Part shown: piece after piece, positions 8,711-19,000 of the stretch
How the letters are laid out: every line of letters begins with the position of its first letter
Position numbering within the stretch: position 1 is the first letter of the stretch
From: AC-56 sp963702195
GTDB taxonomy: Bacteria; Actinomycetota; Thermoleophilia; Solirubrobacterales; 70-9
Reading direction: 5' to 3'
Assembly (NCBI GenBank): GCA_963702195.1
Contig: OY969725.1
Span: 3,100,001-3,164,000 of the forward strand
Length of the DNA: 64,000 nucleotides
Notes under the pieces: model-generated
Seen by the model: the letters and a program-made list of their open reading frames with translations, nothing else
Databases searched by the model: none
What the model was told of the DNA's origin: nothing
Program-made: the position numbers and the translations under genes

Positions 8711-10150
8711 GTGAGCGTCCGCGGCTGGCGGCATTCGGCGCGGCGCGCCATCGGAGCCGGTGCCGCACCGGCGGACGCAGCCGATCCGAAGGCCCGGCCC
8801 AGCTTGACGCTGGCGGCGGCCTCGCTGTGCATCTTCGTGGTCGACCTCGACTTCTTCGCGCTCAACGTGGCACTGCCGCAGATGGCCAGCGGGCTGCACA
8901 CGACGACGACCGATCTGCAGTGGGTGATCAGCGGCTACCTGCTCGCCCTGGCCGCGTTCCTGGTACCCGGCGGGAGGATCGGCGACATCCTCGGGCGCAA
9001 GCGGATGCTCCAGGTGGGCCTGGTGATCTTCGGCCTCTCCTCGCTCGGAGGCGGGCTCGGGCAGGATGCCGGCGTCGTGATCGGCTTCCGGATCGTTCAG
9101 GGGGTCGGAGCCGCGATCCTCTTTCCGCTGGCGATCGCGGTGATCACCGATGCGTTTCCCCCCGAGCGGACCATGCGGGCGATCGGCAACGCGTACGGCA
9201 TCGGCGCCGTCGCGATGGCCGCCGGGCCGATGTTCGGCGGCGGGCTCACCGAGTTGATCGACTGGCGAGTCGTCCTGCTCGTGAACGTTCCGGCGAGTGC
9301 GGCGGCGATCGCGGTCGTCGGCATCGGCGTACGGGAATCACGGGACACGACCGTCCCGCGGACGATCGACCTCCCGGGCCTCGTCGCGGTGGTGCTGGGG
9401 ATCGCGTTGTTGACCTTCGCGGTGGACCGGTCGAACGAGTGGAGCGCCACGACGACGCTTGCCGTCGCGGTGCTGGGACTGCTCTCCCTGGTCGCATTCG
9501 TTCTGCGAGAGCGGAGGGCAACGTGGCCGCTCGTCGGGCTCGATCTGTTCCGCAACCGTGCCTACGTGCTCGTCACGCTGATGGCGACCGTTGCAAACGT
9601 CGCCTTCGTCGTCGCGACGTTCGTGATCACGCTCTACCTCCAGCAGGTCGAGGGCTACTCGCCGTTCGACGCGGGAATCATCTTCCTCGCCGCCTCGGTT
9701 GCCACGGGCGCGGCCGGGCCGGCCGCGGGGCGTCTCGGCGAGCACTTCGACATTCCGCGCACGATCACGGTTGCCAGCGTGGTCGGCTCGGTCGGGCTTT
9801 TCGTTCTTTCCCTGGGGGGTGCTCTGGGGCCATATCTCGCGGCACTGGCACTGGTCGGCGCAGGTTTCGGGATCGGGTGGGCGATGGCAAGCGTCGGGAC
9901 CCAGACGGTGGTCCCGCCCGAGCGAGCGGGGCAGGCATCCGGGGTGACGCTCTCGATCGTGATCGGGCTCGCCGGGCTTGCTGTGTCGGGGGCCGCCGCG
10001 CTGATCGAGACGGGCACGAGCCTCTCCACGTCGATTGAGAACCTGCTGCTGGGGCTCGCAATCGGGAGCGCGGCGATCGCGGTGATCCTCGGCCTGGTCG
10101 CCTCGCGCCTCGCGCCCGGCCGCGTCGTGGCCGCCACCGCATCCGACTAG
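8711..10150 (+). CDS. MFS efflux transporter, DHA2 (EmrB/QacA) family
   Basis: A 479-residue integral membrane protein with about 14 hydrophobic segments, as expected for the 14-helix DHA2 drug-proton antiporters. The N-terminal signature is clear: DLDFFALNVALPQMA (motif D1-like), LQWVISGYLLALAAF, then GRIGDILGRKRML (loop 2-3, motif A) and the motif C-like GIGAVAMAAGPMFGG. The likely role is proton-driven export of drugs or metabolites at the cytoplasmic membrane. The start is GTG at 8711, supported by the -10 hexamer 6 nt upstream. It lies just outside the tRNA-Arg boundary and so is chromosomal. A PadR-type regulator follows 108 bp downstream on the same strand. PadR proteins often control such exporters, but the recognisable operator is in front of padR, not of this gene. 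Confidence 0.88.
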   Translation: MSVRGWRHSARRAIGAGAAPADAADPKARPSLTLAAASLCIFVVDLDFFALNVALPQMASGLHTTTTDLQWVISGYLLALAAFLVPGGRIGDILGRKRMLQVGLVIFGLSSLGGGLGQDAGVVIGFRIVQGVGAAILFPLAIAVITDAFPPERTMRAIGNAYGIGAVAMAAGPMFGGGLTELIDWRVVLLVNVPASAAAIAVVGIGVRESRDTTVPRTIDLPGLVAVVLGIALLTFAVDRSNEWSATTTLAVAVLGLLSLVAFVLRERRATWPLVGLDLFRNRAYVLVTLMATVANVAFVVATFVITLYLQQVEGYSPFDAGIIFLAASVATGAAGPAAGRLGEHFDIPRTITVASVVGSVGLFVLSLGGALGPYLAALALVGAGFGIGWAMASVGTQTVVPPERAGQASGVTLSIVIGLAGLAVSGAAALIETGTSLSTSIENLLLGLAIGSAAIAVILGLVASRLAPGRVVAATASD

Positions 10151-10220
10151 CCACGTCGCGAGATCGGCTTCGCCCATGGCCACCCATACGTGCGTGAAGC
10201 ACCGAAGAGGCCGACTGTTA

Positions 10221-10249
10221 CGATATATCGCGTTACGTCACGATATAGG
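10221..10249 (+). promoter_or_regulatory. AT-rich palindromic operator/promoter of the PadR gene
   Basis: The perfect palindrome CGATATATCG (10221-10230) is followed after 10 nt by a second half-site CGATATAGG (10241-10249). This is an AT-rich island in GC-rich DNA. The second copy merges into the ribosome binding site (ATAGGAG) of the PadR gene. Paired sites of this kind are typical PadR operators, so autorepression is likely. Confidence 0.6.
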
Positions 10250-10258
10250 AGTAGAGAC

Positions 10259-10786
10259 ATGCACAGAAAGACCTATCTACGGCACCGCTGTTCTCCCCCC
10301 CGGTCCAGCTACGGCCGCACGAGCCACCGCTTCGGCGGCGGCCACCGGGCGCGGCGGGGAGACACTCGGGCCGCTCTGCTGGCGCTGCTTGCCGAGCGGC
10401 CCATGCACGGCTACGAGATGATCAAGGAGCTCGACGAGCGCACGGCCGGCGCCTGGGTGCCCAGCGCGGGCTCCGTCTATCCGACGCTTCAGCTGCTCGA
10501 GGACGAGGGGCTGGTCGAGGGCGAGGAGAGCGAAGGGCGTCGACGCTTCTCGCTGACCGACGCCGGGCGCAAGGAGAACGAGGCCCGCTCGGGCGACGCG
10601 CCCTGGGAGGAGGTCACCGCCGGGTACGACCCGGAGCTCCTGCGACTTCGTCGCTCGGCTCACCAGCTGCTCGCGGCGCTGCGCCAGGTCGGCGAGGCGG
10701 CCGATCCCGCGGAGCGCAAGCGGGTGCGCGAGCTCCTCGATGAGACCCGTCGCAAGGTCTACGGGATCCTCGCCGAGTCCGAGTAG
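10259..10786 (+). CDS. PadR-family transcriptional regulator
   Basis: A 175-residue regulator. The winged helix (about residues 40-110) has the PadR pattern: RAALLALLAERPMHGYEMIK, then SAGSVYPTLQLLEDEGLVEG, then the wing EGRRRFSLTDAGR. A helical C-terminal dimerisation domain follows. An Arg/His/Gly-rich N-terminal tail (first 35 residues) is unusual. The ATG at 10259 is chosen because AGGAG lies 7-8 nt upstream and just downstream of the palindromic operator; an upstream in-frame start at 10190 would run through that operator. PadR proteins repress exporters or detoxification genes and respond to hydrophobic ligands. The MFS exporter immediately upstream is a plausible target. Confidence 0.85.
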   Translation: MHRKTYLRHRCSPPRSSYGRTSHRFGGGHRARRGDTRAALLALLAERPMHGYEMIKELDERTAGAWVPSAGSVYPTLQLLEDEGLVEGEESEGRRRFSLTDAGRKENEARSGDAPWEEVTAGYDPELLRLRRSAHQLLAALRQVGEAADPAERKRVRELLDETRRKVYGILAESE

Positions 10787-10913
10787 TCCGCTCCCCCTGC
10801 GCGCCGAGGAGGCGGTGGTAGGGTCGGTGGGTCCATAGTTGGACGGGCGCATCAGTCCTTGGGACGATCTGCTTGCCTCCGCCTGACTCCTGTTAGCGCA
10901 CGGAGGTGCACAG

Positions 10914-12371
10914 ATGACGGAGGGGATCGAGATCCCACGCTCGTGGTGGTCCCGGATATGGCTGTACGCCCTGCTGGCCTTGCTCGGAGCGATCGTGTCC
11001 ACCGTTGCCGCCGGACCCGCTCGCGGAGCCGAGCTCAACGGCAAGCGGGTGACGATCCAGGGCGCCCCGGCGCCCGGCCCGAAGCGCCTGGACAAGGTGT
11101 TCCTGCGCGAGTACGGGCCGAGCGAGGCGAAGACGGTCCTGATCCTGACGCCCGGGTCGCCCGGCAGCCAGGGCAATTACGCCCGGCTCGCGCCGTGGCT
11201 GGTCCAGCGGGTGCCGGGGCTGGCCGTCTGGGCGGTCGATCGGCGAAGCAACGCGCTCGAGGACATCTCCGTCTTCAAACGCGGCGATGCGATGAAGTCG
11301 CTCGACTACTACCTCCTGGGCGGGCGGGTCGACGGGCACACCTTCAAGCCCGTATCCGAGCGCCGGGCTCCGTACATCCGCAAGTGGGGCGCCGACGTGG
11401 CGCTCAACGATCTCCATCGAGTCGTCGACGTCGCCCGCCGGGGTGGGAGCCGGGTGATCCTCGGCGGCCACTCAGCCGGCGCGGTGACGGTTCCCGTGTA
11501 CGCGGCCTGGAACTTCCACGGCCGGCCCGGCTACAAGGACCTCGCCGGGATGCTGCAGGTCGATGGGGCGGAGTTCGGCGCCTTCGACGCTTACCTCAAG
11601 GGCACGGCGTACTACCCGCCGTACATGACCAGGAGCCAGGCGAAGCGGGGCCTCGCGAAGCACGACCGGCAGTCGGAGTTCGGCATCGCCGGTGCGCCCC
11701 TGGGAGTTCCGCTGTGGACGGTGGGGGTGCTGCCCGAGATGGCGTGTCAGTTCGCGCTCTCCGACCCGGGGGGCACCTCGGTCCTCCAGAGCGTGATCCC
11801 GAAAAGCCTGCGAAAGCAGCTCGGGCTGCCCTCGGCGGCGATCACGAACGAGGCCTTCATGGGCGCGTACACCACCAACGGCCTTGCCTCGGCGTTCCAG
11901 ATGCGGACCGGTCACCTGGCAACCCATGGATCCCCTCGGCCGTGGGTGAACGGGCCCTACTCCAGCGTCCCGAGCGTCTGCAAGACGTTCACGCAGGAGC
12001 CGGGCAACGGACTCGAGTGGTACTACTCGGCCCGCTTGGATGTCGACCTGTTCCAGGCGATGCCGACGCTCGAGCCCACCGGCGCCACGCGGTATCTCGG
12101 GCTCCATCCGCGCTACCTCCACGACGTCGACGTTCCGCTCTACGCGTTCCAGACGGGCCTCAGCAACGGCGGCGTTCTGCGCGGAACGAAGAAGTTCATC
12201 CGCAGGTCGAAGGTGACCAGCCACTGGCTCTACCAGGACCTGAACATGGGGCACTTCGATCCGCTCGAGGACTTCCCGTCCCACAACCGGTTCATCCAGA
12301 CGGTCGTCCCCTGGCTGCGCGACGTCGCCGCAGGCCGCGACCCGGAGAGTCGCGGCCTGCCCGTGGGCTGA
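10914..12371 (+). CDS. Secreted alpha/beta hydrolase
   Basis: A 485-residue protein. An N-terminal hydrophobic segment (residues 12-35, ending near GPARGAEL) is a signal peptide or anchor. The hydrolase core contains VLILTPGSPGSQG (oxyanion region), the nucleophile elbow LGGHSAGAV (Ser of GHSAG) and a late catalytic histidine candidate in LNMGHFDPL. A long insertion between the elbow and the His probably forms a lid. A GGAGGT ribosome binding site lies 8 nt before the ATG. The substrate is unknown; lipid, ester or peptide are all possible. It precedes a penicillin-acylase-family gene on the same strand by 36 bp, so the two secreted hydrolases may be expressed together. Confidence 0.75.
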   Translation: MTEGIEIPRSWWSRIWLYALLALLGAIVSTVAAGPARGAELNGKRVTIQGAPAPGPKRLDKVFLREYGPSEAKTVLILTPGSPGSQGNYARLAPWLVQRVPGLAVWAVDRRSNALEDISVFKRGDAMKSLDYYLLGGRVDGHTFKPVSERRAPYIRKWGADVALNDLHRVVDVARRGGSRVILGGHSAGAVTVPVYAAWNFHGRPGYKDLAGMLQVDGAEFGAFDAYLKGTAYYPPYMTRSQAKRGLAKHDRQSEFGIAGAPLGVPLWTVGVLPEMACQFALSDPGGTSVLQSVIPKSLRKQLGLPSAAITNEAFMGAYTTNGLASAFQMRTGHLATHGSPRPWVNGPYSSVPSVCKTFTQEPGNGLEWYYSARLDVDLFQAMPTLEPTGATRYLGLHPRYLHDVDVPLYAFQTGLSNGGVLRGTKKFIRRSKVTSHWLYQDLNMGHFDPLEDFPSHNRFIQTVVPWLRDVAAGRDPESRGLPVG

Positions 12372-12407
12372 TACTTGCCTGGTGTAGGGTCCTAGGAGGA
12401 GACGGTC

Positions 12408-14921
12408 ATGGAAGGCCGGGAACCAAGGAGAGGTGCTTTGAAGCGAGCTTTGGCGGCAGTGCTGGTCGTTGGTGGAATGCTGGTCTTCGTACCGGCAGCG
12501 AGCGCGGGGGACCCGGCGTCGGTCCAGAAGGACTACTCGCAGACCGCCCTGAACATCATTCCCTCGGGGCAGTACGGCACCTTGCCGACCCCTCCCGACG
12601 CAGACACTCAGGCGCTGATGTACGACGGCCTCACGCCGCTGTTCGACAACGTCACCGGCGGGGACCTCACCCAGTACTTCAAGTCGGAGAAGTACGGCGT
12701 CTCAACGGCGGGACCCGGGACGGTCGAGAACGTGCCGCGGCCGGGCGTGAGCATCGTCCGCGACAAGTACGACGTCCCCCACGTCACGTCCAACAGCCAC
12801 GACGGCGGCGTCTGGGCCTCCGGCTGGATCGCGGCCGAGGACCGCGGGCTGCTCCTCGCCGAGGCTCGGAACAACGCATACGTGGCGGCGATCGACGCGC
12901 CCGGGCTCGACGCGGTGAACCTGATCGCGTCGTTGCAGAACTTCCAGCCCAGCGACTACACGAAGAGCGTTGTCTCCCAGCAGGCGAACGTTCTCAAGCA
13001 AGCCGGGCCCGAGGGCAAGGACGTCCTGCACGACATCAACGTCTTCTGCGAGGGGATCAACGACTACCTCTCCAGCCACGGATCCTCCGCACCGCCCTTC
13101 ACCCCCACCGACATCTTCGCGCTGAACGCGCTCAAGGACCAGTTCGTCGGCGAGGGCGGCGGCGACGAGGCGCGCCGGTCCGAGTTCCTGGGCGGCCTGA
13201 TGCAGCGCCGCGGCACGAAGAAGGGCTACGCGATCTTCAACGACCTGCGCCAGAACATCAACAAGGGCAGCCCGACGACGGTCGATGGGCACTTCAAGTA
13301 CGAGCACGCTCCCAAGGAGCCCGGCTCACCCGGCAGCGTCGTCCTCGACTCCGGCAGCTTCACCCCGACTCCCTCCACACAGGCCAAGGTGTCGCACAAG
13401 TACAGCAAGGAGCGCCCGCAGGCCTCAAACGAGCTGATGATCGACGCGAAGCACTCGAACACCGGACACCCGCTGCTGGTCGGCGGTCCGCAGATCGGCT
13501 ACTTCTACCCCGGGTTCACGTACGAGATCGACATGCACGCCGGCGACCTCAACTGGCGCGGCGCGACCTCGGCGCCGTTCCCCGGCTACCTGCTGATCGG
13601 CCGCGGCCCCGACTTCGCGAGCACGCTCACGTCGGCGGGCTCCGACGTGATCGACCAGTTCGCGGAGACACTGTGCGGCGGCAGCGACACCAAGTACATG
13701 TACAAGGGCAAGTGCCGCTCGATGCAGGAGTTCGACGCGGGCACCCTCGCCGGTAACCCGGTCAGGTTCGAGACCACCGTCCACGGGCCGGTCATCGGGT
13801 ACGCGACCGTCAACGGCCGCAAGGTGGCGATCTCCCGGCAGCGCTCGAGCTACGGCAAGGACACGCTCGACCTGCTCTACAACCGCCGGCTCTCCGACGG
13901 CCAGGTCCACAGCCCGAAGTCGTTCATCAAGGCCGCGGCGCTCACGCCGCAGACCTTCAACTCCTTCTACATGGACTCCAAGCACACCGCCCTGTACACC
14001 GCGGGCCTGGATCCAAGGCGGGCGAAGGGCACCGACCCCAGCCTGCCCACCGTCGGCACGGGCCAGTACGAGTGGCGCGGCTTCCTGTCCCCCAAGAAGC
14101 ACATCCAGGGGATCGACCCGAAGACCACGCCGGTGCACGGGACGATGGTGAACTGGAACAACATCAGCGCCCACGGCTTCGGCGCCGCCGATGACGCCTG
14201 GGGCGGCAACGGCTCGGCCGCTCGCGTCGACATGCTCAACCGGGAGCTCAGGCTGCTGAAGAAGAAGGGCAAGTGGTCGCTCACCACCGTGACCTCGGCG
14301 ATGAACGCCGCCGCGACGGAGGACGTGAGGGCGATCGACACGGTCCCGCTCCTGAAGAAGCTGCTGAAGGGGACGAAGGCCCCGAACCAGCAGGCTGCCC
14401 AGATGCTCCAGCTGCTGATCGACTGGCGGCACAACGGCGGCAACCGCCTCGACCTGAACGGGGATGGCGAGATCGACGACCCGGGCGCGGCGATCATGGA
14501 CACCGCCTGGACGAAGATCGCCAACCGGTTCATGCAGCCGCAGATCGGCCCGCAGCGCGACGAGCTCAGCTCGCTCTTCTCGCGGTTCGACCAGCCGCCG
14601 GGCGGCCAGTACAGCGGCTGGTACCAATACTTCGACCGCGACATCCGCAGGCTGCTGCACCTGAAGCAGCCGCAGCCGTTCACCAAGCGCTACTGCGGCG
14701 CGGGGAACCTGGAGAAGTGCCGCACGGCGATCTGGGACGCGATTGCGAACGCCGGCAACAAGCTCACCCGCCAGCAGGGCACGGCGGACCCGAGCGCGTG
14801 GCGCTCGAGCGCCGAGGCCGAGCGGATCCACTTCGTGCCCGGCTTGCTGAAGACGACGATGGCCTACACGAACCGGCCAAGCGGCATCCAGCAGGTCATC
14901 TCGTTCAACCGCCACCGCTGA
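12408..14921 (+). CDS. Penicillin acylase (penicillin amidase) family protein, secreted
   Basis: An 837-residue Ntn-hydrolase precursor. After a signal peptide (LAAVLVVGGMLVFVPAASA) comes the alpha-chain region with VSIVRDKYDVPHVTS and WASGWIAAEDR. The conserved autocleavage site and beta-chain N-terminus follow at QASNELMID, with Ser340 as the predicted nucleophile. Downstream are HPLLVGGPQIGY and PGYLLIGRGPDFA. A Ca-binding-like DLNGDGEIDD segment lies in the C-terminal part. Family members hydrolyse amide bonds of penicillins, acyl-homoserine lactones or related N-acyl compounds after self-processing. Two starts are possible: ATG at 12408 (TAGGAGG upstream) or TTG at 12438 (AAGGAGAGG upstream), the latter giving a more typical signal peptide. 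The substrate cannot be told. Confidence 0.85.
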   Translation: MEGREPRRGALKRALAAVLVVGGMLVFVPAASAGDPASVQKDYSQTALNIIPSGQYGTLPTPPDADTQALMYDGLTPLFDNVTGGDLTQYFKSEKYGVSTAGPGTVENVPRPGVSIVRDKYDVPHVTSNSHDGGVWASGWIAAEDRGLLLAEARNNAYVAAIDAPGLDAVNLIASLQNFQPSDYTKSVVSQQANVLKQAGPEGKDVLHDINVFCEGINDYLSSHGSSAPPFTPTDIFALNALKDQFVGEGGGDEARRSEFLGGLMQRRGTKKGYAIFNDLRQNINKGSPTTVDGHFKYEHAPKEPGSPGSVVLDSGSFTPTPSTQAKVSHKYSKERPQASNELMIDAKHSNTGHPLLVGGPQIGYFYPGFTYEIDMHAGDLNWRGATSAPFPGYLLIGRGPDFASTLTSAGSDVIDQFAETLCGGSDTKYMYKGKCRSMQEFDAGTLAGNPVRFETTVHGPVIGYATVNGRKVAISRQRSSYGKDTLDLLYNRRLSDGQVHSPKSFIKAAALTPQTFNSFYMDSKHTALYTAGLDPRRAKGTDPSLPTVGTGQYEWRGFLSPKKHIQGIDPKTTPVHGTMVNWNNISAHGFGAADDAWGGNGSAARVDMLNRELRLLKKKGKWSLTTVTSAMNAAATEDVRAIDTVPLLKKLLKGTKAPNQQAAQMLQLLIDWRHNGGNRLDLNGDGEIDDPGAAIMDTAWTKIANRFMQPQIGPQRDELSSLFSRFDQPPGGQYSGWYQYFDRDIRRLLHLKQPQPFTKRYCGAGNLEKCRTAIWDAIANAGNKLTRQQGTADPSAWRSSAEAERIHFVPGLLKTTMAYTNRPSGIQQVISFNRHR

Positions 14922-14933
14922 GCGAGGCCTGCA

Positions 14934-14953
14934 GCGACGGCTCTCGTCGTCGC
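14934..14953. terminator. Stem-loop between convergent genes
   Basis: GCGACG and CGTCGC pair around an 8-nt loop, and flanking GCGAG/CTCGC (14922-14926 and 14966-14970) can extend the structure. There is no T-tract. It may serve the penicillin-acylase gene and the opposing hydrolase gene. Confidence 0.4.
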
Positions 14954-14969
14954 CCCTCGGTAGGTCTCG

Positions 14970-15920
14970 CTAGGACGAGCCCCGCGAGCGCGCGAGAATC
15001 CGCTCGCGCATCGCGTCGAAGTCCTCGTCGGTGAAGTCGAACTCCGCGGGCTCGGTCTCCTTCAGGAACTCGCGGAGCACGGCGGCGAAGCGGACCGGGT
15101 CGTCGAGCTGCGGGAAGTGCCCGCCCTCCTCGAAGATCTCGAGCCGGCTGCCGGGCATCAGCTCGTGCGCGGCCTCGGCGTGGTCAGCGGGGATCAGCGG
15201 GTCGCGGCGACCCCACACGATCAGGGAGGGGAGCATGCTCGACAGGTAGAGCCGGTCGGCCGCGCTCACCCGCTGACCGCTGTAGTCGATCACCGCGCGC
15301 ACGGTGTGGAGGAAGGCCCTTCTCGCCTCGGCGTCGGCAAGCGACGCGTAGCCTCGCGCCATCTCGACGATGTCGGGGCCCGCGCGAAGGCCGGCCCGGG
15401 CCAAGAACGCGCCCAGCGCGCCGCCGAACCCGAGCACCCGCTCGCTCGCGATCAGCGGCAGGACGAGCTCAGCACCGGGAAGAGTCGCTGCCCGCAGCAA
15501 CGGATGGACCTCTCGACCCAGGCCACCGCTCGAGACGACGACCAGGCGCTCGCAGAAGACCGGGTACTCGTACGCGAACTGCATCGCGATGCCGCCGCCA
15601 AGCGAGTGCCCGACGACGGTGGCACGCCGGTGCCCGAGGGCGATCAGGAGATCCCGCATGCTCACGGCATAGGCACCGAGCGAGTAGTCGCCGATGGGCT
15701 TCGCCGACTGCCCATGACCGAGCAGGTCGGGCGCGACGACCGTGTAGCCCTCCGCGAGGATCGGCGCGACGTCCGCCCACTGCTCGGAGGTCCCGGCGAT
15801 CCCGTGGACGAGGAGCACCACCGGGCCGGAGCCCGCGGTCCGGTAGCTCACCCGGTGCCCGTGAAGCTCAACCTCATGAGCGGTCGAGAAGTCGCCCGTG
15901 ACCTCAGCCAGTCGTGCCAT
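14970..15920 (-). CDS. Alpha/beta-fold hydrolase
   Basis: A 316-residue cytoplasmic hydrolase with all family landmarks: VVLLVHGIAGTSEQW (oxyanion HG), APDLLGHGQSAKP, the nucleophile elbow VVGHSLGGG, the acid in IVWGRRDPLIP, and the histidine in EEGGHFPQLD. The C-terminal 40 residues are charged (DFTDEDFDAMRERIL) and lie outside the core. ATG 15920 is chosen over the upstream ATG at 15935 because a TATCAT -10 element lies 6 nt before it, indicating a leaderless message. The substrate is not predictable; epoxide hydrolases, haloperoxidases and ester hydrolases all share this pattern. Confidence 0.85.
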   Translation of the reverse strand: MARLAEVTGDFSTAHEVELHGHRVSYRTAGSGPVVLLVHGIAGTSEQWADVAPILAEGYTVVAPDLLGHGQSAKPIGDYSLGAYAVSMRDLLIALGHRRATVVGHSLGGGIAMQFAYEYPVFCERLVVVSSGGLGREVHPLLRAATLPGAELVLPLIASERVLGFGGALGAFLARAGLRAGPDIVEMARGYASLADAEARRAFLHTVRAVIDYSGQRVSAADRLYLSSMLPSLIVWGRRDPLIPADHAEAAHELMPGSRLEIFEEGGHFPQLDDPVRFAAVLREFLKETEPAEFDFTDEDFDAMRERILARSRGSS

Positions 15921-15926
15921 CGTTCG

Positions 15927-15932
15927 ATGATA
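15927..15932 (-). promoter_or_regulatory. -10 element, leaderless-type, for the alpha/beta hydrolase
   Basis: On the minus strand, TATCAT, then CGAACG, then ATG (15920). This is one of the clearest leaderless arrangements in the window, within a locally AT-rich stretch. Confidence 0.5.
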
Positions 15933-16073
15933 CATACGGTGGTGTCACGGTTTGGTTACGCGCGGCAAGGGACTCGGGAGCGCCAGGTGTAGCCGGGTAA
16001 TCCACCGGACGGCCGCGGCTGTCGGGTGACCCGTCCAGCGCCGTTGTGGTAGGCATCCGTCATCGGCAAGCTG

Positions 16074-19000
16074 TTGTCAGGGTGGAGGTTGGTGGTCGGG
16101 GCGGTCGTCCTCGGGACGGCTGTCGCCGCGCTCGTCGTGATCCTGACCAGTGGCGGGTCGGACGAGGAGTCCGCGCAGACCCTGGCGCAGAACGTCCGTC
16201 TGGAGCACGAGGGCCCGGCCGGAACGGAGGCCGGGGACGAGGCAGATGCTCAGGGCTCCGACGCGGGCGTGGAGAGCCAGCACCAGAACTCTCCCGGCGA
16301 CCTCGGCGGCGAGGCGCCGCGCGAGGGGCCAACCTCTCCGGTCGGCGAGCAGGTCGAGGACCGCGCCTATCCGAAGAGCTACGTGAGCGACCGCCTCGCG
16401 CTCCAGGGAGCGAAGGCCTTCAAGGCACTTCCGAGCTCGGCGCCGGCCGGCTCGTTCAAGTCGGCAGCCGACCACCGGGCGGCGGCACGCGGCAGCTCGC
16501 AGAGCTGGAGGGCCCTCGGTCCCAAGACACCCGACGTCGCCGCCGAGGCGACCCAGTTCTTCAACATCGACACGAGCCAGGGCCGCCCGACGACCAACTC
16601 GGGCCGCGTCACCGCGATGGCCATCGATCCCAAGTGCGGCAGGAGACACCACGGATGCCGGATGTGGGTCGCAGCGGCCGGCGGCGGCGTCTGGCGCACG
16701 CCCGACGCCCTGGCTTCCGACGTCAAGTGGAAGGCGCCGTCACAGAAGCTGCCGACGAACTCCTTCGGCTCGCTGTTCGTCGACCCGAACGACAAGAGCG
16801 GGGACACAATCTACGCCGGCTCCGGCGAGCCCAACGGCTCGGGCGACTCGGAGGCGGGGTTGGGGCTCTTCCGCTCGACTGACGGCGGCAAGACCTGGAA
16901 GCTCGTGAAGGGCTCGCGCTCCGTTGCCATCGACAGGTCGATCGGGACGATCGACGTCCGGCCTGGCCACCCGCACGTGATCTACATCGGCACGGACGTC
17001 GCCCGCCACGGCTCGTCGTCGGTCAACGGCGGCCGGCGCACGCCGCCCAACGCGCCGGCGCTCGGCGTCTACAAGTCGACCGACAGCGGCCGCCACTTCC
17101 GCCTGATGACCGACCTCCAGCGTCAGACGCCGGCGAACCCGACCCCGCCGTCCACCGGCAACGACTGGTTCCAGGGCGGCGTCAACAAGCTCCAGATCGA
17201 TCCTGACAACACGCGAAGGATCTACGCGGCGGTGTTCGGCTACGGGCTGTGGCGCTCCAACAACGGCGGCAAGACCTGGCGGCAGATCTTCCACACAGTG
17301 AACCAGACCGACTTCTCGAACCCCAGCGATCCGGGCGACACCTTCGGCGACCGGACCGAGTTCGACCTGGCCCGGAAGCACCACCACACGCGGGTCTACG
17401 TGGGCGACTCCTCGGACGATCTGGGCGTCGCGGAGGTATGGAGGGTCGACAACGCCGATTCCAAGCCGGCCACGGAGCTCCTAGGGAACAACGACAACGC
17501 GGGCTGGACCGAGCTTTCGTCCTCCCAGAACGGCACCAACGGCTTCCTCTCCTACTACTACTGCCAGAACGGGCAGTGCGGCTACGACGACTTCGTCGAG
17601 AGCCCGCCCGGGCATCCGGGCCAACTCTGGCTGGGCGGCTCCATGAACTACGACGAGCTGCCGCTTTACGGCGGCCAGCCGCCGCGCTCGAACGGCCGCG
17701 CGGTGCTGCGCTCCACGAACGCAGCCGCCTCGGCATCGAATGTCACCTGGGCCGACATGACGCAGGACGCGAGGGGGATCCCGGAGGGCATGCACCCCGA
17801 CGAGCACGCGATCGTCTTCGACCCGAAGAACCCGGGCATGGCCTTCGTCGGGTCCGACGGCGGCGTTATCCGAGTCGACGTCAAGCACGCCGCCGACGAG
17901 TCATCGCAGTGCGCGCAGCGGCGCTACGACTACGGCTCCGGCCCGCAGCCGCTCAAGCCGGCGGACCTGACGGACTGCAGGCGGCTGCTGAGCGCCATCC
18001 CGAAGCGCCTCGACTCGCTCAACGACGGCCTCAACACGATCCAGTTCCAGTCCCTGTCGGCCGACCCGAGCGACCCGAAGCGCCGGCTGCTCGGCGGCAC
18101 CCAGGACAACGGGACCTTCTACTACCAGGACAACCCCACCTGGACCGAGGTGGTCGGCGGTGACGGGGCCCAATCCGGATTCAACCCGGACGACGGCAGC
18201 ATCAGCTACCACACCTACTACGACGCCACGCCCGGTGTGAACTACGCCGACAACGACCCGAAACAGTGGTACGACACCTACGACCCGCTGCAGGCGTCGC
18301 CGGAGAATCGCTCGTTCTACGTTCCCTTCATCACCGATCCGAACGTCGGCGGCCGGCTGTTCCTCGGGATGCAGCACGTCTGGCGGACCAACGACAACGG
18401 CGGGTCCGAGGCCTACCTGAAGGCGCACAACTGCAACACCGTCTACTTCGATCCCACCCGAGTGGGCTGCGGCGACTGGCAACCGATCGGCCAGGACCTG
18501 ACCTCGCCGTCGTTCGGCAACCGCGCCGGCGAGTACGTGGTCGCGACCACCAGGGCGCCCTCGGATGACCGGACGCTCTGGGCGGCGACCCGCATCGGGC
18601 GCGTGTTCGTCTCCAAGAACGCCGACGCGAGCCCGACGGCTGTCAACTTCACCCGCATCGACACCAACAAGACACCCGGCCGGTTCGTGTCGGGGCTCGC
18701 CGTCGACCCGAACGACCCGAACCACGCGGTCATCTCCTACTCCGGCTACAACGTCTACACGCCTGGCGCCCCGGGGCACGTCTTCGACGTCCACTTCGAC
18801 CCGTCCACCGGCAAGGCGACCTTCAAGGACATCTCGCACAACCTCGGCGACCAGCCGGTGACCGGGGTCGCCTTCGTTCCCTCAGTTGGCGGCGTGGCAA
18901 AGGGGGCCTTCGGAGCAGAGGGCGGTTCCGTTTACGTCGCAACGGACTTCGGCGTCTCGAAGCTCGCCAATGGCTCCACGAAGTGGGTCGACGCGGCGTC

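Noticed and set aside
9338..10183. 281-codon minus-strand frame opposite the MFS gene
   Set aside because: The composition is a shadow of the MFS codons (no hydrophobic core, Arg/Asp/His-rich), and no start signal is present.
10859..13756. 965-codon plus-strand frame running across both secreted hydrolase genes
   Set aside because: It is out of frame with two clear genes that have signal peptides, ribosome binding sites and catalytic motifs, and its translation is low-complexity arginine/proline-rich.
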